7,282 bases of DNA, taken from contig CADBNG010000414.1 in assembly GCA_902795985.1 (NCBI GenBank), positions 1 to 7,282 of the forward strand. Direction: 5' to 3'. Numbering within the stretch: position 1 is the stretch's first letter; every line of letters begins with the position of its first letter. Of the stretch, positions 1-6,215 are shown one piece after another. The DNA is from an uncultured Lachnospiraceae bacterium. Its GTDB lineage: Bacteria > Bacillota_A > Clostridia > Lachnospirales > Lachnospiraceae. The translations under genes and the position numbers were made by a program. Under the pieces are notes generated by a model that ran no database searches, had not been told where the DNA came from, and saw only the letters and a list, made by a program, of their open reading frames with translations.

Positions 1-1
1 C

Positions 2-58
2 AAGGCCAGAGTGATCCAGCAGTCAAAACCGACCGTACAGAAGACGGCACAGCAGTAA
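2..58 (+). CDS. 3' end of an unidentified plus-strand gene (partial)
   Basis: Reading from base 2, eighteen codons run to a TAA at 56-58, encoding KARVIQQSKPTVQKTAQQ. This short tail is basic and glutamine-rich and is followed nine bases later by a terminator-like hairpin, as expected for the end of a gene. One other plus frame (from base 1) is also open but would run straight through the hairpin and past the coaX start; the third has an immediate stop. The product cannot be recognised from so few residues, and the choice of frame is an inference. Confidence 0.4.
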   Translation, partial: KARVIQQSKPTVQKTAQQ

Positions 59-66
59 GAAACCGG

Positions 67-111
67 CAGCAGGATGCCGGGGATCTTTCCCCGGCAGGCC
101 TGCTGTTTTTT
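67..111 (+). terminator. Strong rho-independent terminator or attenuator just upstream of coaX
   Basis: CAGCAGG (67-73) pairs with CCTGCTG (99-105), and GCCGGGG (76-82) pairs with CCCCGGC (89-95). A small internal loop separates the two helices, the apical loop is six bases, and TTTTTT follows at 106-111. This is a canonical intrinsic terminator. It could end the upstream gene, but the coaX Shine-Dalgarno sequence starts only two bases after the U-tract, so it also sits in the coaX leader and any transcript from upstream must read through it. Confidence 0.85.
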
Positions 112-127
112 ACGGGAGGAATCATTT

Positions 128-895
128 ATGATCTTTGTAATTGATATCGGGAACTCCAATATTGCAGTCGGCGGGATCGATGATGACGGGATCCATTTCA
201 CGGGCCGTCTGTCCACCGACCGGAAAAAAACCGACCTGGAATACGCCATCGACATCAAGAACATCATGGAGATCTTCCGGATCAAACGGGAACAGATCGA
301 CGGATGTATTATTTCCAGCGTGGTTCCTCCGATTACCCATATTGTCCGCCGCGCGACGGAGCAGATTTTCGGCGGAAAAACCATGGTGCTGCGCTCCGGG
401 CTGAAGACCGGCCTGAACATCTGCATGGATAACCCCGCGGAGATGGGCGCGGACCGTGTTGCCGACGCGGTAGCGGCGACCCATGAGTATCCCCTTCCGC
501 TGGCGATTGTCGACATGGGCACTGCCACGACCATTTCAATCGTTGACAGTAAAAGGCGCGTCATCGGCGGCGCCATTTTCCCCGGCGTTCGGGTAGCCCT
601 TGACGCCCTGACCGAACATGCGTCAAAGCTTTCCGGAATCAGCCTGGAAATACCGAAAAACGTCATCGGCCGCAACACCACCGACTGCATGCGCAGCGGC
701 ATCCTTTACGGCAATGCCTCCGTGATTGACGGAATCATCGACCGGATGGAAGAGGAGCTGGGCGAACCGCTGAACGTCGTCGCGACCGGAGGAAACTCCC
801 GCGCGATCATTCCCTACTGCAAGCGGAAAATCATCCGCGACGAGCATCTTCTCCTGAAAGGGCTGAAGCTGATTTACGAAAAGAACAACCTGTAG
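128..895 (+). CDS. coaX: Type III pantothenate kinase (CoaX)
   Basis: CoaX phosphorylates pantothenate to 4'-phosphopantothenate, the first step of coenzyme A synthesis, in the cytoplasm; the family needs a monovalent cation and is not feedback-inhibited by CoA. The 255-residue product has the usual family length and the ASKHA-fold motifs in order: DIGNSN at residues 6-11 (first phosphate motif), SVVPP at 64-68, GADR at 107-110 (pantothenate-site motif containing the catalytic Asp), DMGTATT at 129-135 (second phosphate motif), GGAIFPG at 147-153 and VVATGGNSRAI at 217-227. The ATG at 128 is chosen because GGGAGGA at 114-120 precedes it by seven bases and the protein then begins directly with the beta strand leading into DIGNSN. 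An earlier in-frame ATG at 74 lies inside the upstream hairpin and would add 18 unrelated residues. The gene converges on the LysR-type gene downstream. Confidence 0.96.
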   Translation: MIFVIDIGNSNIAVGGIDDDGIHFTGRLSTDRKKTDLEYAIDIKNIMEIFRIKREQIDGCIISSVVPPITHIVRRATEQIFGGKTMVLRSGLKTGLNICMDNPAEMGADRVADAVAATHEYPLPLAIVDMGTATTISIVDSKRRVIGGAIFPGVRVALDALTEHASKLSGISLEIPKNVIGRNTTDCMRSGILYGNASVIDGIIDRMEEELGEPLNVVATGGNSRAIIPYCKRKIIRDEHLLLKGLKLIYEKNNL

Positions 896-898
896 AAT

Positions 899-1016
899 AA
901 AGGGCAGGCACTTTGCGCTGCTTTCCCGATACAAAAAGGACAGGTGTTTTACGCCGGATTCCGGTGTAAGATACCTGTCCCTTTATAATGTTTTCAGCAC
1001 AAGGTGCCTGTCCTTT
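899..1016. repeat. Nested double palindrome; probable bidirectional terminator, possibly REP/MITE-like
   Basis: An outer pair of arms, 899-920 and 995-1016, can form a 22-bp helix with only one mismatch if G-U pairs are counted. Inside it, 935-957 pairs with 961-984 as a second helix of about 23 bp with one bulged base and a three-base loop (958-960). Four related copies of a GGACAGGT(GCC)-type core are therefore present in alternating orientation. T-runs follow the helices on both strands (TTTTT at 1014-1018 on plus; the complement of AAAAA at 933-937 on minus), so it can end both coaX and the convergent regulator gene. The size and nesting exceed a simple terminator and resemble short palindromic repeats that are often multicopy; that last point is inference. 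Confidence 0.75.
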
Positions 1017-1021
1017 TTGTG

Positions 1022-1924
1022 TCAGGAATCGGAGTCTTTATATTTGTTGCGGTAAAACTCAAGGGCATCCCGGCGTATCGCGGCGAAGGGCGAAGAGGAG
1101 GTGCCTTTCAGGGAAGCAAATCCGATATCGACCTTGTCGGAAAGCGTGATGCTGCGGAAAACGGAGTTGTTCCGGTCGATGATCCATTCGTTCGAGATGA
1201 ATACGCCGGTTGTGGACTGAAGCTTGTTGCGGACGGCGGAAAGCGTCGGGACATATTCGATCTTCGGTGAAAAGCCGGCGCTGTTGCAGAGCTGGAGCAC
1301 ATGGGAAATGCCGCTCGTCAGGTTCTGCGGTGTCGTAAAATAGAAGGTGGAATCCGCGAAATCGGAAAGCGACAGATCTTCCCTGCCGGCAAGGGGATGG
1401 TCCGCCGAGAACAGAAGGATGGAATGAATCGAGCAGATATGATGGACCTGAAGGTCCGGGTTGTTCTGCAGGACAGATTCCGTCGCCACGATATCGTTGA
1501 CTTCTCCGTGCTTCAGGGCGTAAAAGATCTGATCAATGCTGTAGCTCATCACGTCGAACTCGACCTTCGGATACTTTTTCCGCAGATGATCAAAAAGATC
1601 CAGGGTGAATTCCGAAAGAAGCCACCCGTCAAAGGCTCCAAGCACATACCGTCCGGTCAGGGAGTTTTCCTCCGCACGGGCGTACTCCAGCGTTTCACGG
1701 AGCCGGATCTTGAATTCAAGAAAGAAGGATTCAAAGGCTCTGCCTGCGTTTGTCAGGTCCAGTCCGCGGGTGTGCCGCTCGAACAGCTTGCACCCCAGTT
1801 CGTTTTCCAGCAGGGCAATCTGCTTGCTTACTGCGGGCTGCGATACAAAAAGCGCTTCGGACGCCTTGGAAATGCTTTTCTCTTTTGCAACGGCCAGAAA
1901 ATAATTAATCTGAGATTCCGTCAT
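1022..1924 (-). CDS. LysR-family transcriptional regulator
   Basis: The 300-residue product has the typical LysR-family length. Residues 1-60 form the winged helix-turn-helix domain, with the characteristic stretch SISKASEALFVSQPAVSKQI (17-36), followed by LENELGCKLFERHTRGLDLT, a linker helix to about residue 88, and a periplasmic-binding-protein-like effector domain from about 91 to 295 that would bind a small co-inducer. The start ATG (complement of 1922-1924) begins with the family-typical MTESQINYFLAVA. The Shine-Dalgarno sequence is modest: AGGG lies about 13 bases upstream. A good promoter lies at 1986-2014 and an AT-rich dyad covers its -10 box, suggesting autoregulation. The usual LysR arrangement has the target gene divergent; here the divergent gene is xerD, 443 bases away, which is not an obvious target. 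The ligand and regulon cannot be inferred. Confidence 0.93.
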   Translation of the reverse strand: MTESQINYFLAVAKEKSISKASEALFVSQPAVSKQIALLENELGCKLFERHTRGLDLTNAGRAFESFFLEFKIRLRETLEYARAEENSLTGRYVLGAFDGWLLSEFTLDLFDHLRKKYPKVEFDVMSYSIDQIFYALKHGEVNDIVATESVLQNNPDLQVHHICSIHSILLFSADHPLAGREDLSLSDFADSTFYFTTPQNLTSGISHVLQLCNSAGFSPKIEYVPTLSAVRNKLQSTTGVFISNEWIIDRNNSVFRSITLSDKVDIGFASLKGTSSSPFAAIRRDALEFYRNKYKDSDS

Positions 1925-1970
1925 GGTAATATCACATCCCTGTTATCTAATAGTGAATATTAATATTAAC

Positions 1971-1992
1971 ATATTGGTTATATATACAATAT
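1971..1992. promoter_or_regulatory. Candidate operator: dyad over the lysR -10 box
   Basis: ATATTG (1971-1976) and CAATAT (1987-1992) form a perfect six-base inverted repeat ten bases apart. The centre of the spacer is itself the palindrome TATATA (1979-1984), so 18 of 22 positions are symmetric. It covers the -10 hexamer and the predicted transcription start, where bound protein would block polymerase. A second AT palindrome, AATATTAATATT, lies at 1956-1967 in the early leader. Binding of the LysR-type protein itself is inferred from the common negative autoregulation in the family. Confidence 0.45.
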
Positions 1993-2014
1993 CGAAAAAA
2001 AACGGCAGTGTCAA
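1986..2014 (-). promoter_or_regulatory. Sigma-A-like promoter of the LysR-type gene
   Basis: On the minus strand a perfect -35 TTGACA (complement of 2009-2014) is followed by a 17-base spacer and the -10 hexamer TATTGT (complement of 1986-1991, four of six consensus bases). Transcription would start near 1979, giving a leader of about 55 bases before the start codon. Spacing and orientation fit a housekeeping promoter. Confidence 0.6.
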
Positions 2015-2043
2015 GCGGATTACCGAAAGAAACAGCAGGGATT

Positions 2044-2134
2044 CAAAAGGCCGGACCCGGAGATGGACAGGTTTTCCGGGCTTTTGCGGGAAAGAGTACC
2101 GGTCCGGATCTGTTTTCGGGGCCGGACCCTTTTG
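2044..2134. repeat. GC-rich structured element with three mutually complementary 7-mers
   Basis: CCGGACC occurs at 2051-2057 and again at 2122-2128; its exact complement GGTCCGG lies between them at 2101-2107. The middle copy can pair with either flank, but not both at once. The right-hand helix is followed by CTTTTGTTTATT, which is terminator-like on the plus strand. The left-hand helix read on the minus strand is followed by CCTTTTG. The ends are an inverted repeat, CAAAAGG (2044-2050) and CCTTTTG (2128-2134). A further hairpin CCCGGA/TCCGGG lies at 2056-2080. It may be a bidirectional terminator, an attenuator in an xerD leader, or a small palindromic repeat. No known riboswitch consensus was recognised. 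Confidence 0.5.
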
Positions 2135-2278
2135 TTTATTATGCTGAATTATGTTAATTTTTTTATAGAAACTATAACTGGGACAAGATATGGGACGGCA
2201 GCGGAGACGCTACCACTTGATTTTGTGTTTTGACGCAAAAATGGGGAAAAAGCGCCAAAAAACGCCCGAAAAATAGGT

Positions 2279-2308
2279 TTGCAATTTGATTCTGTTTGTG
2301 TTTATACT
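2279..2308 (+). promoter_or_regulatory. Candidate promoter for xerD-pfp
   Basis: TTGCAA (2279-2284, four of six -35 consensus bases), an 18-base spacer, and TATACT (2303-2308, five of six -10 bases) lie upstream of xerD. The predicted start is near 2315, leaving a leader of about 50 bases to the ATG at 2368. If correct, the structured element at 2044-2134 would lie outside the main xerD transcript. Confidence 0.4.
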
Positions 2309-2367
2309 GTGTCTGGGTTATTACGAAGGGTGAATTGCTTTTAACAAAACGTTTCGTGAGGGACATG

Positions 2368-3252
2368 ATGATAAATGCAATTCATGATTACATAAGTTAT
2401 TTACATAATGTGAAGCAGGTTGCTCACAATACGGAAATATCTTATGAAAGAGATTTGAAAAAAGCAGCAGAATATCTGCAGGCGGAAGGCATTGGACGAC
2501 CGGGAGAAGTCACTGCCGAAAGCCTTGACGGTTATATAGCATTTCTGAAGTCACAGAACAAATCAGCCGCTACCGTTTCCAGAAACATCGCAGCCCTGCG
2601 GTCTTTTTTCCAGTACCTGCTGGGAGAAGGCCGGATTGAAGCGGATCCCTCTTCGGAGCTGAAGCCTCCGAAGGTGGAGAAAAAGGAACCGAACATCCTT
2701 ACGGTGGAAGAGGTGGACCGCCTGCTTTCCCAGCCGGATGTCCATACCTTTAAGGGCCTCCGCGACCGCGCGATGCTGGAACTTCTCTACGCGACCGGAA
2801 TGCGCGTCAGCGAGCTGGTGAACCTGCGGACGACGGACGTTGATATTGAACGGGGCTATATTGTCTGCCGGGAAGGCAGAAAAGAGCGGTTCATTCCTTT
2901 CGGCGAAAGCACAAGGTCCGCCCTTTCCATCTATCTGGAGCATTCCAGGGATGTGCTGCTGAACCATACGCCGAGTGATTCGCTGTTCGTGAACTGTTCC
3001 GGCGGTTCCATGAGCCGTCAGGGGTTCTGGAAGGTGCTGAAAGGGTATACGGCTGCCGCGGGGATTTCCCGTGACATTACGCCCCATACCTTACGGCATT
3101 CCTTTGCCGCCCATTTGCTGACGAACGGTGCGGATATCAAGAGCGTGTCCGTCATGCTCGGTCATTCCGATGTCTCTACTACCGCAATGTACAGGCATAT
3201 GGAGATATTCAAACTGAGGGATGTTTATTCCAGAGCTCATCCGAAAGGATAA
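2368..3252 (+). CDS. xerD: Tyrosine recombinase, XerD type
   Basis: Xer recombinases resolve chromosome dimers at the dif site before division, using a covalent 3'-phosphotyrosine intermediate. From the ATG at 2368 the protein has 294 residues, close to the usual 295-298. An N-terminal SAM-like core-binding domain (about 1-85; AIHDYISYLHNVKQ, then TVSRNIAALRSFFQYL) precedes the catalytic domain. The full catalytic set is visible: R146 (ATGMRVSEL), K172 (GRKERF), H240 and R243 (HTLRH), H266 (LGHSDVSTT) and nucleophile Y275 (MYRHM). The tail LRDVYSRAHPKG resembles XerD more than XerC. GAGGGA at 2358-2363 favours ATG 2368 over the adjacent ATG 2365. A TTG at 2335 with GAAGGG four bases before it is a possible alternative adding 11 residues. 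The first 60 or so codons are visibly AT-richer than the rest. pfp follows after 30 bases and is probably cotranscribed. XerC or another integrase is less likely. Confidence 0.88.
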   Translation: MINAIHDYISYLHNVKQVAHNTEISYERDLKKAAEYLQAEGIGRPGEVTAESLDGYIAFLKSQNKSAATVSRNIAALRSFFQYLLGEGRIEADPSSELKPPKVEKKEPNILTVEEVDRLLSQPDVHTFKGLRDRAMLELLYATGMRVSELVNLRTTDVDIERGYIVCREGRKERFIPFGESTRSALSIYLEHSRDVLLNHTPSDSLFVNCSGGSMSRQGFWKVLKGYTAAAGISRDITPHTLRHSFAAHLLTNGADIKSVSVMLGHSDVSTTAMYRHMEIFKLRDVYSRAHPKG

Positions 3253-3282
3253 GCCCCGGAGTTGTTGAAAGGAGAAAATTTC

Positions 3283-4512
3283 ATGGCAAATATCATAGTC
3301 GGGCAGTCCGGAGGGCCCTCCGGCGTCATCAACGCTTCTCTGGCCGGAGTGTATGTACGGGCGAAGGAAAGAGGTTTTGATAAGATCTACGGAATGCGCA
3401 ACGGCATTCAGGGCCTTCTGTTTGAACGGTATGTGGATCTGGGCGAAATCCTGAAGACTTCCCTTGAAGTCGAACTGCTGAAAAAAACACCGGCAGCCTT
3501 CCTGGGATCCTGCCGTTTCAAGCTTCCGGAAATCGATGAGGCCCGCGGGACCTATGAGAGAATTTTCGGGATTCTTGATAAACTGGATATTAAAGCTCTG
3601 GTTTATATCGGCGGAAACGATTCCATGGACACGATCCGCAAGCTGAGCGATTTCGGAGAGGAAGTCGGTTCCGATATCCGTTTTATCGGCGCACCCAAAA
3701 CGATTGATAATGACCTGGCCGAAACGGACCACACACCGGGATACGGCAGTGCCGCGAAGTACATTGCCACTTCGCTGAAGGAGTGCATCCTGGATGAGGA
3801 CGTTTATTCCACCAAGAGAACGATTTATATCATGGAGATCATGGGACGGAACGCCGGCTGGCTTACCGCCGCCGCCGCGCTTGCGAGGGGCGATGACTGC
3901 GAAGGCCCCGACGCGATCTATCTTCCGGAAGTGAATTTCGATATTGAGCAGTTTAAATCGAAAATCGCCGCGACGCTTGTCCGGAAGAACAACGTCATGA
4001 TCGCCGTTTCCGAAGGAATCCATCTGGCAGACGGAACCTTCGTCTGCGAAATGAACCGCGACCAGGTAGCGGTCGACGCCTTCGGCCATAAGCAGATGGG
4101 CGGAACGGGAGCGTTCCTTGCGTCCTACTGTGAAAAAGAATTCGGGATCAAGACCCGTTCCATCGAACTGTCCACCCTGCAGCGCTGCGCGGCCCATCTC
4201 AGCTCCCTGACCGACGTGCAGGAAGCCTACGCTTCCGGCGCCAAAGCAGTGGAAGCAGCCTGCAACGGAAAAACCGGCATGATGACGACCCTTGTCCGGG
4301 AATCCGACAAGCCGTACGTCTGCAGCGTAGGGCTGGCGGACGTCCATCATGTATCCAATATCGAGCGGACCGTTCCGCTGGAATGGATTACGGAAGACGG
4401 CAGCAACGTATCCGGCGACTTTGAGTTTTACGCGAGGCCGCTGATCCTGGGTGAGAACCAGCCCGTAATGATCAACGGAATTCCGCGGCATCTGGTTCTT
4501 CCGCCGGAATAA
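3283..4512 (+). CDS. pfp: 6-phosphofructokinase, probably pyrophosphate-dependent
   Basis: This cytoplasmic glycolytic enzyme interconverts fructose 6-phosphate and fructose 1,6-bisphosphate. The 409-residue product is longer than the roughly 320-residue ATP-dependent PfkA. Its signature residues are those of the PPi clade. GGNDS at 110-114 has Asp113 where ATP enzymes have Gly (GGDGS), blocking the ATP site. PKTIDND at 138-144 has Lys139 in place of the Gly of PGTIDND, with catalytic Asp142. The N-terminal GQSGGPSGVINASL and the substrate motif MGRNAGW (187-193) also fit. PPi enzymes are reversible and usually lack allosteric control, saving ATP in anaerobes. AAAGGAG at 3268-3274 sits eight bases before the ATG at 3283. 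It follows xerD by 30 bases with no terminator between, and is closed by a strong terminator. Phosphate-donor use is inferred from residues and not measured. Confidence 0.92.
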   Translation: MANIIVGQSGGPSGVINASLAGVYVRAKERGFDKIYGMRNGIQGLLFERYVDLGEILKTSLEVELLKKTPAAFLGSCRFKLPEIDEARGTYERIFGILDKLDIKALVYIGGNDSMDTIRKLSDFGEEVGSDIRFIGAPKTIDNDLAETDHTPGYGSAAKYIATSLKECILDEDVYSTKRTIYIMEIMGRNAGWLTAAAALARGDDCEGPDAIYLPEVNFDIEQFKSKIAATLVRKNNVMIAVSEGIHLADGTFVCEMNRDQVAVDAFGHKQMGGTGAFLASYCEKEFGIKTRSIELSTLQRCAAHLSSLTDVQEAYASGAKAVEAACNGKTGMMTTLVRESDKPYVCSVGLADVHHVSNIERTVPLEWITEDGSNVSGDFEFYARPLILGENQPVMINGIPRHLVLPPE

Positions 4513-4527
4513 TGGAGAAAAACAGGG

Positions 4528-4555
4528 GGGATCCGCGGGCGCGGATCCCTTTTTT
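4528..4555 (+). terminator. Rho-independent terminator of the xerD-pfp unit
   Basis: GGGATCCGC (4528-4536) pairs perfectly with GCGGATCCC (4541-4549) around a four-base GGGC loop and is followed by TTTTTT (4550-4555). It lies 15 bases after the pfp stop codon, and the kinase gene starts 60 bases beyond it, so the two-component pair should have its own promoter or rely on read-through. Confidence 0.95.
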
Positions 4556-4601
4556 ACTTATTATGGACAAAGGCCGGGTCCGCCGGGAAGAGACCAGAAA
4601 C

Positions 4602-4607
4602 GGAGGA
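4602..4607 (+). promoter_or_regulatory. Ribosome binding site supporting the TTG start of the kinase gene
   Basis: GGAGGA lies eight bases upstream of the TTG at 4616. No in-frame ATG occurs until about residue 33, inside the first membrane segment, so this strong Shine-Dalgarno sequence decides the start. Confidence 0.8.
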
Positions 4608-4615
4608 ATTCTCGA

Positions 4616-6199
4616 TTGAGCAGCCGTGACAGACAGAAAAACGGCAGGAACGTTTCCCTGACGACAAGGATTGCCGTCGCTTTTGTGGCGGTGACGCTGA
4701 TTCCGATCATCATGATCGCGGTCCTTCTGCAGCTGCCGATGAGCAGCCGCCTGCGGACGCTGGGGGAATCCTACGGAATCAACAATCTTTCCTATTCCGG
4801 AATGTACAACAATTCCAACCTGATTGCCAGCACCTCCTATCAGGAGCTGGACCGGCTGAAACAGGCCGTTCTTTCGGATCCCGGGATGCTTCAGGATCCC
4901 GAAAAACTGTCCGCGTTCAGCCGTTCCCTGGAAAACCCCGACAGCTTCATCCTTATACTGGAAGACGGCCGGCTGCTGTTTAACGGTTCCGAACTGGAAG
5001 ACAGCGAACTCCTTTCAATGCTGGAGTCCGGCGGATCCACCCTTACGGAGGAGAACGGCTGGCTGATGATTCATCAGGAGATGCAGTCGCTTTTTGCCGG
5101 GACGAGCGTAAAAACGGATAACCAGAAGACGGTCAGCCTCTATGTGGTCAGCGACATGAACCAGATCTGGCCCGGAGTCCGTCGCTGGCTGTTCGACCTT
5201 CTGTTCCTGTGCGTGTTTGTCCTGCTTGCCGCAGCGCTCATTATGGGGATCTGGCTGTACTCCAGCACGGTAACCCCGCTGAACCAGCTCAAAAAAGCGG
5301 CACAGAATATCCGGGACGGAAACCTGGATTTCAAGGTCGGGACCAAAGGCGTCACGGAGATCTGCGAGGTCTGCGAGGACTTTGAAGAGATGAGAAAGCG
5401 CCTGAAGGAGTCCGCGGAGGAAAAACTGGCCATCGATAAGGGCAACAAGGAGCTGCTCAGCAACATTTCCCATGACCTTAAGACACCGATCACAGCGATC
5501 CGGGGATATTGCGAAGGCATTCTGGACGGCGTCGCTTCCACACCGGAAAAAGTGGATAAATACGTCCGGACCATCTATAATAAAGCCAATGAAATGGACA
5601 CGCTCATCAATGAGCTGACCTTTTATTCCCGGATCGACACCAACCGGATTCCCTATACTTTCACCAAGGTCCGGATCGGGGAATTCTTCGATGACTGCGC
5701 GGACGAACTCCGGCTGGAGATGGACAGCAAGGGCGTGGATTTCACATACAAAAATAATATTGCCGAAAAGGATACGGTCGTCATCGGCGATACCGAACAG
5801 TTAAAGCGCGTCATTCATAACATTATCAGTAACTCGCTGAAGTACATGGACAAACCCGAAAAGACCGTGCAGATCCGTCTTCTGGACCAGGATGATTTTG
5901 TCCAGGCGGCGATAGAGGACAACGGCCGGGGAATCGCGAACAGCGACCTTCCCCTGATCTTCGACCGTTTTTACCGGACGGATGCTTCCCGTTCCTCCTC
6001 CAAGGGAGGCAGCGGCATCGGCCTTTCCATCGTGAAAAAGATCATGGAGGATCACGGCGGAAAGGTCTGGGCGACCAGTACGCTGGGGGAGGGAACAACC
6101 ATGCATCTGCTGTTCCGCAAGTATCGTGAACAGCAGGTCCCGGAGACGGAAGAAGCAGAAGAAACCAGAAAACGCAGATCTTCGGATAAAGCCGTATGA
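4616..6199 (+). CDS. Membrane sensor histidine kinase (HAMP, HisKA, HATPase)
   Basis: The 527-residue product is a class I sensor kinase that would autophosphorylate on His286 and pass the phosphate to the regulator encoded next door. A short basic N-terminus (1-18) leads to a membrane helix (about 19-40), an extracytoplasmic sensor region of roughly 150 residues (41-190), and a second helix (about 191-215). The HAMP linker (about 216-268) begins STVTPLNQLKKAAQNI. The dimerisation domain carries SHDLKTP (285-291). The ATP-binding domain shows the N box (HNIISNSLKY, 401-410), G1 (EDNGRGI, 434-440), the F box (IFDRFYR, 448-454) and G2 (GGSGIGLSIV, 464-473). The C-terminus is a charged tail (about 503-527) absent from many relatives. 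Start is TTG with a strong GGAGGA eight bases upstream. The signal sensed cannot be told. The gene order, kinase before regulator, is the less common one. Confidence 0.95.
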   Translation: MSSRDRQKNGRNVSLTTRIAVAFVAVTLIPIIMIAVLLQLPMSSRLRTLGESYGINNLSYSGMYNNSNLIASTSYQELDRLKQAVLSDPGMLQDPEKLSAFSRSLENPDSFILILEDGRLLFNGSELEDSELLSMLESGGSTLTEENGWLMIHQEMQSLFAGTSVKTDNQKTVSLYVVSDMNQIWPGVRRWLFDLLFLCVFVLLAAALIMGIWLYSSTVTPLNQLKKAAQNIRDGNLDFKVGTKGVTEICEVCEDFEEMRKRLKESAEEKLAIDKGNKELLSNISHDLKTPITAIRGYCEGILDGVASTPEKVDKYVRTIYNKANEMDTLINELTFYSRIDTNRIPYTFTKVRIGEFFDDCADELRLEMDSKGVDFTYKNNIAEKDTVVIGDTEQLKRVIHNIISNSLKYMDKPEKTVQIRLLDQDDFVQAAIEDNGRGIANSDLPLIFDRFYRTDASRSSSKGGSGIGLSIVKKIMEDHGGKVWATSTLGEGTTMHLLFRKYREQQVPETEEAEETRKRRSSDKAV

Positions 6200-6215
6200 C
6201 AGAAAGGAAGAATCA

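Larger units (their letters stand above)
1925..2367. other. Divergent intergenic region between the LysR-type gene and xerD
   Basis: This 443-base stretch has no convincing gene. From left to right it holds the lysR leader and promoter with two AT-rich dyads (1956-2014), a GC-rich structured element (2044-2134), and an AT-rich zone with a perfect inverted repeat TTATAG/CTATAA at 2163-2177. A short hairpin TTTTGTG/CGCAAAA follows at 2221-2240, and a candidate promoter for xerD at 2279-2308. The stretch 2180-2280 is rich in A-runs and otherwise shows nothing recognisable. A TTG-initiated extension of xerD (from 2335) would occupy the last bases. Confidence 0.7.

Noticed and set aside
74..127. 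Upstream ATG at 74 extending CoaX by 18 residues
   Set aside because: It lies within the terminator hairpin, and the extension is absent from the normal CoaX N-terminus, while ATG 128 has a good GGGAGGA.
1301..1963. Plus-strand open frame of 220 codons opposite the LysR-type gene
   Set aside because: It is the shadow of a clear LysR-family gene and shows no family features of its own.
1990..2135. Riboswitch or T-box leader upstream of xerD
   Set aside because: I compared it by eye with T-box, guanidine, c-di-GMP, TPP and ZTP consensus cores and found no match beyond short GC-rich words.
1923..2147. Small plus-strand open frame of 74 codons in the lysR-xerD intergenic region
   Set aside because: There is no Shine-Dalgarno sequence, composition shifts abruptly along it, and it runs through the AT-rich promoter and the GC-rich hairpin element.
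2132..2159. TTATGTTAATT at 2149-2159 resembles a XerD half-site of dif, close to xerD
   Set aside because: The left half (2132-2142) does not resemble a XerC arm and the sequence shows no proper 11-6-11 inverted arrangement; one half-site in AT-rich DNA is expected by chance.
3091..4491. Long open frame on the minus strand opposite xerD and pfp
   Set aside because: It lies antisense to the well-supported pfp gene, has no recognisable domain or ribosome binding site, and reflects codon bias of the plus-strand gene.
4536..4564. Promoter for the kinase gene with -10 TATTAT at 4559-4564
   Set aside because: The -10 is good but the region 17 bases upstream (within the pfp terminator) has no -35 resemblance; too weak to list as a feature.
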